A stretch of 64,000 nt of DNA, taken from Bromus sterilis. Its lineage: Eukaryota; Streptophyta; Magnoliopsida; Poales; Poaceae. A program made the position numbers and the translations under genes. The stretch is from positions 179,493,501-179,557,500 of the forward strand of contig OX465601.1 in NCBI GenBank assembly GCA_950022295.1. Reading direction: 5' to 3'. Positions 56,286 through 64,000 of this stretch are shown here, one piece after another. The stretch's first letter is position 1, and each line of letters opens with the position of its first letter. The notes beneath the pieces are model-generated. The model worked only from the letters and a program-made list of their open reading frames with translations. It was not told where the DNA came from and ran no database searches.

Positions 56286-59200
56286 TGTCAGAACCCCAAA
56301 TTTAGGTTTGTGCTTTTCCAAGCTTGCATTTTTGCATCTTGAAAAAAATTGCAAAAGTAAAAGGAATTGGGGAAAAGAAAAGCCCTAAATGAATTAAATA
56401 AAAAGGCCAGAAATAAATCTTTTTCCAAAATTCTTTTGGATGTGTTGAAACATCCTAAAAATGAGTGTGATCATTTTAAAAGTTATTTGGGATTAATCCC
56501 ATGCTCATAGATTTTTCAATAATCCAAATAGTGCCTTGGAAATTAAATCTTTTGTCTATTTGAATTGAAATTCAAACAATTTGAATTTCAAAAATTCCCA
56601 AAACTTGGGGTTGACTTCTATAGAGTCACCTAGGTTTTATAAATATGATTGGGGATTTTTATAAATGCCCTAGCTATTTATGTTTAAAGGGCAAAACAAA
56701 TTAACAGAAAAGAAAAATAAAAAGAAAAAGAAAGGAGAGGCTTACCTTGCGCCCACACGCAAAGGGCCACCTCTCCACTGGCCTGGCCCAGCCCACCGAG
56801 ACGTTTGTCTCCTACCTCCCCGCAGCTCCAAGAAGCTCGGTGGAGGCAGGGAGACCACGGTGACGCCACCGCGACGCCTCGGCTCTTCTAGGCCCTCCCC
56901 TTCGCACCCAGGCGTGCCACCCAGTCGCCACTCTCTACGCACGCCCATTCCCCCTCCTCCGGTCCTCCGTCTTCCTTCCCGGCGTGGAAATCGCGCAGCA
57001 CCCGTAGCCTGGACAGAACACGACAGTGCTCCGACGCGGCGACCAAGCTCCTCAAGATCCGCCGCCTTGTCCTTCGTCCTCCCCGACGTCGACTTCCTCA
57101 AGCTGCCGCACCAATTTAGCCCGAGCCGCACCGGAGGAGACGCACGCTTCAAGTTCTTGCCGCCGGCCACCGAAGCTTCGTCGAGCAATTGCTCTGCCGC
57201 CCAGCCTTCTCCAACCCCTTCGTCGATGTGCTCGTGTTCAGTGTGAGTGTGCGGTATTTTCCCCCTCCCCTCTGTTCTTCCCGCGCCCCGGAGCTCGATC
57301 CCGGTGAGCACAGAGCTCCGGCCGCCGCCTCCTATCAACGTAGCCATGGCCCCGAGCGCCCCCTTCAACCCTACCTAGCCCCAGCAGTTGCGCGACGACG
57401 AGAGCTTCCTCCCCGTGCCCTCCCTTTCTTCCCCCGTGGCCGAAATCACCACTCCGGCAGAGCGCCGCCGTGGCCCAAGCCACCGGCGTTTAGCCGCCGA
57501 CCTATTAGGCCTAAGCCCCCCTAATCTCTCTCTCTCTCTCTCACTGACACTGGGCCCAGGGCCCCTAATTAATCCGTGTTTTATTTTAAACAGAGAGCTA
57601 ACTAACCCAGTGAGGCTGACAGGTGGGGCCGCCTTGTCAGTTGACTGGTCAAACCCCTGGCATCAGCATGACCTAGTGATGACGCAGTAAATCCTAAATC
57701 AATTAATTTATTCAGTAAATTCCAGAAAAATATTCTAGACTTTGAAATTGAATAACTTTTAAACTATAACTCCAAATTCAAAGTGTAATATATGAAAAAT
57801 GATCACGAGAAAATCCTTTATCCAAATTTCCAACTTTCAGCTATGTTGGAGTTGATCTTAAAAAGGGATCAGTAGCTTTTGCTATTTGATTTAATTGGAA
57901 TTATTTCAAAAATAAATCAATTGCTATTCCATCTTCAAACTTTGAGATGCACCACACTTCACTTGTACTTCAGAAGCATTTCACACATATGATCACTTGG
58001 TTTACAAAGTACCAACATTAGAAAATGCAAGTTGAACTAAATTGAATAACATTTGGAGTTTGAATTTCAATTTACTTTTCAAATCAACTTCAATTAACAT
58101 GTGGCAATTCAAACATAGGTCACATCAGCACACTTCCATGCTATGTTTTGCATATTGAATGTGCATTGTATTATCTTGATTGTGCTTTACTTCTAGTGCT
58201 TCGGTGATTGCTTCTTCTCGGTAGAGTTGATCTCAGAGAGGAGTTCAACCTCACGTCAGAAGAGTGTTACATCGTGATCGTCAGCAAGGCAAGCAGCCCC
58301 CTCTTTGATCATGTCTATAAAATCCCAGTTCCCTCTCATTCTCGCAAATGCATGTTTAGGATGTCACCATGATACGTTCTACCGCTAGTTGAACCCATTC
58401 CTTTGCATGACATATCATTTTGTCATAGTAGTAAGAAAACCACAATCCTAGCAGATGTAGGAGTTGGTTGATATCATGTGGCCCCTGCAACTGTTACAGC
58501 TTATTGCATGCTTAGAGTTGTTACCTGAGGCTACTTTGATGTGAGTCGGGATGGTAGTGATCATGTGAATGATGGTGGTAACGTGTTGGTGAATCTACCC
58601 TAAACAAAGGTGAACGATGAGAGGTTGTGTAGGAGTACACAGTGGGTTGTCTCGTTGAACACTGCCTTAGGCCCGAGTTCTTGTGTTGTTATCCAATACC
58701 AAGAGTACGACCACACATTGGGCTCACTGACCCCGCTCGGCCTAGTACCTCACCCCGGACCAGTCCAGGAGTCGCAAGTAGTTCGCCCTTTAACGATCTC
58801 AAGCAGGTAGAACCAAGGAAAGTGGTTGGCGTAGGTTGTGGGCACGTTGAATCAAGTGATCATGATCGAGTTGAGCTTGATGGCGGTCACACAACGTTTG
58901 AGTCCGCATCGACACAATCGGCCGGATTCCGATCGTGGTCCCAACTCAAATAGGCGACTCCCTAGGACTAGAGATGGTGCCGTGAGTGAAGTGTCGTGCC
59001 AGCATCCTCGCCGGTACTCACTTGAAGGGTCCATCCCCAGGCGGTAACTGATGAAGCGTGTGTGTAGCAGTACACCCCTGCAGAGTTAATGAACTATTCG
59101 AATAGCCGTGTCCGCGGTTATGGACTACTTGGAGACCTTTACTTGATCATAGATAACTTGAACTGGATACTTCTAAAATACACCAAGATAAGTGTGAGTG

Positions 59201-60261
59201 CTATGGCGTGCTTCCTCGTGGGGAAGTCGAGGAAGGCACCATAGTGGAGTATTGGTTGGAGACTGTTACTTGGACTCGTGTATGTTCTTACCTCTCTCTG
59301 GTACTCGTAGTTCAGTATTAGCCAAGTCAAAGCTGGCACTTCTGCAAGTGAAACCCCACCTCCCTTTGCCTTGATACATGTGCATGAGTAGTATAGTTCC
59401 TATGTAAGTCTTGTTGAGTACGACTTTGTACTCACGTTTTCTTATTCTACGTTTTAGAGACGAGACCACTGACCCTGATGGTGGCCTCTACCTCGAGCTC
59501 GACGTGGACCAATGTCGTATAGTTCTAGGCAGCAGCCTGTGCCCTCTGGAGGGTCGTTGTACTTTTCTTTCAGGCTTCTTAAGCCATTTGTTAAACTTGT
59601 CTTTACTAAGACATAATTTTCTTCCGTTGATGTTTGATGTAATGTTGGATCACATTCATGTTATCTCTGCTTGTAATACAATTACTATGTCTGCTCTGTT
59701 TAGCAGAACTTATAAAGACTATGAGTTTGTAGAGTTCATGTTGTGATTACCTGTTGTTTACACTGGACATGTATGCTGCGTGTATGATTATAACATGCAT
59801 GTCTTAGTGTGGGGTTCGATAGCTTAGTTGTGTTCTTGCCGGCGGTCTTTTATACTCCAAGTGGCCCTTAGATGTGCGCAGCTTGGGGCATCGCGATGCG
59901 ATTGCTCGTGACTCTGTCACGTGGCACACTTTGTTGTATGATCGAGCCCGCCCGAGATCCCGACTAAGTGATCGGGCTGGAGTAAGTCTATGTAAGGGTT
60001 ATGATTCAATCGATAACATGGTTGAGGCGACTTGTCTACGAGTATGGGATTCACCACCCATAAGCATTTAGACTTGTGGGCGGACGATGAGGACCCATCT
60101 CAGTTGATCATCCGGCCTGGATGGGATGCCCCTCACGTTCGATGCTTACCGAGAGTGATCTGTGCTTGGGCTTGTCTTCTTAGACAAGTGGGTACGGCTC
60201 TCGGCTCTCCATGTGATTGTATTATGACCGGAATTACATGCGCTAACGCCGGGTCCCGACA
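56281..60261 (+). repeat. 5' LTR of element D (3976 bp) with left target site
   Basis: The LTR runs from 56286 (TGTCAGAACCCC) to 60261 (GGGTCCCGACA). It shares its last 850 bp or so clearly with the B LTR, while the first 2.5 kb is more diverged and has its own GC-rich block (56740-57500). GTAAC at 56281-56285 is the predicted left target duplicate; its partner lies beyond the window. The shared LTR box is at 59081-59135. The 188- and 208-residue frames around 56680-57368 overlap on opposite strands and are GC-rich chance frames. Confidence 0.88.
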
Positions 60262-60707
60262 GACTTCGTATCAGAGCAGGACTGCCTGTAGGATTATCAA
60301 ACCATTGGCCGATGTCGAGTCTAGCATTCTATAGTTATATAGTTACTTTGGGTATAAGGGAACAACGTAAGACTTCTTTTTTCTCCTTATCCTCATCGAT
60401 CTGAGTTATGGGTCACCCTTATCTTTTTTACGGGATGATAGGAATAGGCTCATCTATGTCTTTACTAGGACATCTCGTTGATTGCTTCTTTGTAGCTGTA
60501 GGAGTGTTGTGGTCTTTTCTGAGCCATCATTCCATAGTGTTTCTGTGGAAGTGATGTCCGTTATCCTATAAGTTGTCTCAATTTCCATCCCGGTACAGCC
60601 GTTAAGCTGTCCGTTTGTGACTTTGATGCTATTGCATTTTAGTCTTCTATCTTAGCATAGAATTGTGTCCTAAATCCTATTCTGATTGTTGATTCTTATC
60701 ACACAGA
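60262..60707 (+). promoter_or_regulatory. Primer-binding site and leader of D
   Basis: GACTTCGTATCAGAGC follows the LTR, the Met-initiator site with one G-to-C change (60266-60277). The leader resembles that of B, including a CGGTACAGCCGTTA block near 60592, and ends at the gag ATG. Confidence 0.8.
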
Positions 60708-63700
60708 ATGTTAGGTGCAAATCAAGGTGTTGATCCCAGTTCTGGTTACATAGACGGTGAAGAACCTCCACCACCACCCTCAACGGCAGAAATCATGATG
60801 GAGGCTGAACTGAATCGTCATGATCAGACACGTCTTCTCGAGCGTATTGAGCAGAACACTTCTCGTCAGCATCTTAGTTTTTTCACCATCCAGGACTTCA
60901 TTCTCCTCAACCCGCCAGTATTCCGATGTCCTTCCGAGCCCCTTGATGCCGATGATTGGCTTCGTTCCCTCGAGCGTAAGCTTGAGACAGCCCATGTTGC
61001 TCCAGGTGATCGTGTGCTATTTGCGGCATATTTTCTGGAAGGTGCTGCTCTTCATTGGTGGGAGAACTTCGTGGAAATGCAACCAGTTGGTCACGTGGTG
61101 ACTTGGCAAGAGTTCTGTGATGAATTCCAAGGATATCATATTCCGGATCAGCTGATGGTGCGCAAGAAAGAAGAGTTTTGCAATCTGACCCAAGGAAAGA
61201 TGACTGTTCATGAGTATAGGACCGAGTTCACTCGTCTAGCACGTTATGCCCAAGAAGAAATATCCACCGACGCCAAGAAAAAAGAAAGGTTACGCAAGGG
61301 ACTTAGCCCCGTTCTTCGTCATGACCTGAACCTTCACGAGTTCGTCAACTTCAGGGACTTGGTCGACAAATCCTTCAAGGCCGAGTATGGAAATGAGTTG
61401 TATGAAGAGTCTCGCAAGCGTGATCGTGAGTTTGCACAATCTTCTGGCCCAGTTTCTCGGAAGCGATGTGTATGGATTCCCTTCAATGACGTCAGTCGTG
61501 CTGTAAGTGCTTCTAGACCACCCACAAACATATATAGTCCACCTCAACCCAATCTTCCTCCTTGGAATTTTGTTGGACAATCAAGTTCTCAACTTCCTTT
61601 CATTCCACGTGGTGTTTGTTTCCAATGTGGACAATCAGGCCACAATGTTCGAGAGTGTCCCCAAAATCATGTAGCCACCACACCTAATCCAAAGCAAGCC
61701 TTTCGTCGTGGCAAGCCACCACCCAAGACTTCCAATGTCAAGCCTCCTATTTATGAACATGGTTATGTGAATCATGTATCCATTCTAGATTCCCACAAGT
61801 CAACCGATGTTGTACTCGGAACCCTTCCTGTCAATTCCACCCCAGCTTCGGTTCTTTTTGACCCAGGAGCATCTCACTCATTCATATCCCAGGACTTTGC
61901 ACTGTCACATGACATCTCTTTTTCGATGTTATCCACCCCCTTAGTTGTGCAAGCCCCCGGATCCAGATGGCACACCACCATGGTGAGTCATGAGAATGAA
62001 ATTGCAATTGAGGGTTTAGTATTCCTTGCCTCACTTATAGCCCTCAAGTCTTCAGACATTGATGTGATCCTAGGAATGGATTGGTTATGAAGACAGAATG
62101 TTGTCCTTGATTGTAAAGCCAAATTAGTTAAACTAACCCATCCATCAGGCCAGACAATCAAGTACACCTCACCAAGCTCTAAAAACCAGGTGCATTCTTT
62201 AAATGTTCTTCCTCATCCAGACCTTGAAGATATTCCGGTGGTTCGTGAATTCCCGGATGTCTTTCCAGAAGAGCTGCCAGGAATACCACCTGACAGATCT
62301 GTAGAGTTTGTGGTAGATCTTATCCCAGGAACCACCCCAATATCCAGACGCCCATATAGAATGGCCCCACATGAGTTAGCTGAGCTAAAAATCTAACTTG
62401 AAGCTTCGTTGGCAAACGGCTTCATCCGCCCTAGCTCATCGCCATGGGGGTGCCCCGTTCTGTTCGTAACGAAGAAAGATGGAACAGAAAGGATGTGCGT
62501 AGACTATCGCCCGCTAAATCTAGCGACGATAAAGAACAAGTACCCACTGCCCAGGATCAATGATCTTTATGATCAACTTGCTGGATCCTCTGTCTTCTCC
62601 AAAATGGATTTGAGATTAGGCTATCATCAAATCAAAATCAGAAACGAGGACATTCCCAAAACGGCTTTTACTACTCGTTATGGTCTTTATGAGTACACCG
62701 TCATGTCCTTCGGTTTAACCAATGCCCCCGCCACATTCTCGCGCTTGATGAATTCGATCTTCATGGACTACTTAGATAAATTTGTTGTAGTTTATCTTGA
62801 TGACATTCTCACCTACTCGAAGAACGAAGAAGAGCATGCAGAACATCTTAGGCTGGTATTGATGAAACTTAGAGAGCCCCGACTTTATGCCAAGTTCTCC
62901 AAGTGTGAATTTTGGCTACCAGAAGTGACCTACTTAGGCCACGTGATTTCTGCGAAAGGTGTTGCAGTCAATCCCGAGAGAGTTCAGGCCGTCCTTGACT
63001 GGACTCCACCTGAATCGGTTAAGCAAGTTAGGAGTTTTCTTGGCCTAGCCAGCTATTGCCGCCGCTTCGTCGAGAACTTTTCTAAAGTTGCAAAACCTCT
63101 AACTGAACTCCTCAAGAAAGAGAAGAAATTCCAATGGACTTCCAAGTGCGAGGAAAGCTTTCAAGAGCTAAAAAGAAGATTGACTTCTGCACCCGTACTT
63201 GCGCCTCCATACACCAAAAAGGAATTCGAGATCTTTTGTGATGCCTCACGGCAAGGGTTAGGATGCATACTTATGCAAGATCGACAGGTGGTAGCTTATG
63301 CTTCACGCCAGTTGCGGCCACATGAAGAGAACTATCCTACCCATGATCTTGAACTCGCTGCCGTAGTTCATGCTCTGACAACTTGGCGACATTACCTCCT
63401 TGGTAATCGTTGTGAGATCTTTTCCGACCACCAAAGCCTCAAATACATTTTCACCTAGCCAGATCTTAATCTCAGGCAAAGACGCTGGATTGAGTTGATA
63501 AAAGATTATGACTTAGGAATTTCTTACACCCCAGGCAAAGCCAATGTCATGGCTGATGCACTAAGTCGTAAGTCGTATTGTAACAACCTCATGTTACAAC
63601 AGTATCAACCACTTCTTCATGGGGAATTTCGAAAGCTCAACCTCGAGATTGTTCCGCGTGGATCTCTTTTCAACTTGGTGGCGAATCCAACCCTTGAGGA

Positions 63701-64000
63701 TCAAATCATAGTTTCCCAAAGGCGTGCACGAGGTGTTCGCCGGATCAAGGAGAACATTGCTAGCGGAGTTGCTAAATGTTTCTCCACAGATAGCAAAGGA
63801 ACGATATTCTTTGAAAATCGTTTGGTAGTACCTAAGAATAGGAAACTAAGGCAACTCATCCTCAAAGAAGCCCATGACACACCCCTCTCGATTCATCCCG
63901 GTAGCACAAAAATGTACCGAGATCTACGCCAGAGATTTTGGTGGACTAGGATGAAGAGAGAAATTGCTCAGTTCATTGCTGAATGTGATGTTTGTCGTTG
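60708..64000 (+). pseudogene. Gag-protease-RT-RNase H-integrase (5' part) of element D
   Basis: One frame from the ATG at 60708 to the window end, broken by three stops and no frameshift: TGA 62088-62090, TAA 62394-62396, TAG 63456-63458. Gag has AAYFLEGAALHWWENF and the knuckle CFQCGQSGHNVREC (about 61617). Protease reads VLFDPGASHSF, so the usual DSG has become DPG. RT has MDLRLGYHQIK and VVYLDDILTYS; RNase H has FEIFCDASRQGLG and DALSRKSY; the integrase zinc region has just begun at the window edge. RT and later parts match B closely, while gag and the LTR are more diverged. Inactive unless copies elsewhere supply the enzymes. Confidence 0.92.

Noticed and set aside
56680..57690. Frames of 188 and 208 residues on opposite strands
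   Set aside because: Same case: GC-rich block of the D LTR, proline/arginine-rich chance frames.
1..64000. Search for tRNA, rRNA, CRISPR arrays, bacterial operons or an intact plant gene
   Set aside because: None could be supported; matches to tRNA are only the 12-18-base primer-binding sites after LTRs.

Overview
The window looks like intergenic DNA from a large-genome grass. A Triticeae cereal (wheat, barley, rye or a relative) is the most likely source. This is an inference from the dense nesting of long-LTR Ty3/gypsy elements and from LTR starts that look familiar from that tribe. I found no intact cellular gene and no rRNA, tRNA or CRISPR array. Nearly every open frame belongs to an LTR retrotransposon or is a chance frame in a GC-rich LTR. 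Element letters below are mine.

Left part (1-16563), old and broken. It starts with the 3' end of an LTR (1-1112). Next comes a plus-strand coiled-coil accessory gene with two introns (1191-2326). It lies back to back with a minus-strand gag-protease relic H (2850-4928). A short-LTR element J follows: LTR 4973-5423, Asp-type primer site, and gag-protease up to 6445. A fragment of family A comes next (6446-8061), then an inverted J-type LTR (8062-8510) with its 3' internal region (to about 9920). A minus-strand element E follows (LTR about 9920-10684, pol relic 10771-14389). It is cut by an LTR starting TGATACGTCC (F, 14390-15722). An LTR fragment C (15723-16563) ends where B is inserted.

Central part (16564-56285). 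This is a Tekay-like chromovirus B: LTRs of about 3.9 kb, Met-initiator primer site, and one gag-pro-pol frame with a chromodomain-like C-terminus. Two insertions with perfect 5-bp target duplications split it. B' (21627-33322, minus strand, TTTGG) lies in gag. A (35625-44926, plus strand, CAACC) lies in pol. A has 3.2-kb LTRs and a gag but no reverse transcriptase or integrase, so it is non-autonomous. The downstream LTR of B (46349-50246) is followed directly by a second primer site and a second gag-pol copy B2 (50247-54716). B2 ends at a deletion junction in a third, partial LTR (to 56285), giving an LTR-int-LTR-int-LTR array.

Right part (56286-64000). Element D, related to B, is inserted in the third LTR. 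It has a 3976-bp LTR followed by gag, protease, RT and RNase H, and runs off the window in the integrase.

All coding regions carry stops, frameshifts or deletions except the RNase H-integrase frame of B'. I see no new defence or metabolic system. The points most worth checking are the antisense spliced accessory gene beside a pol-less gag-pro element, the pol-less family A, the tandem array, a tiny retroposon-like insertion in B', and a sequence box shared by several LTR families.
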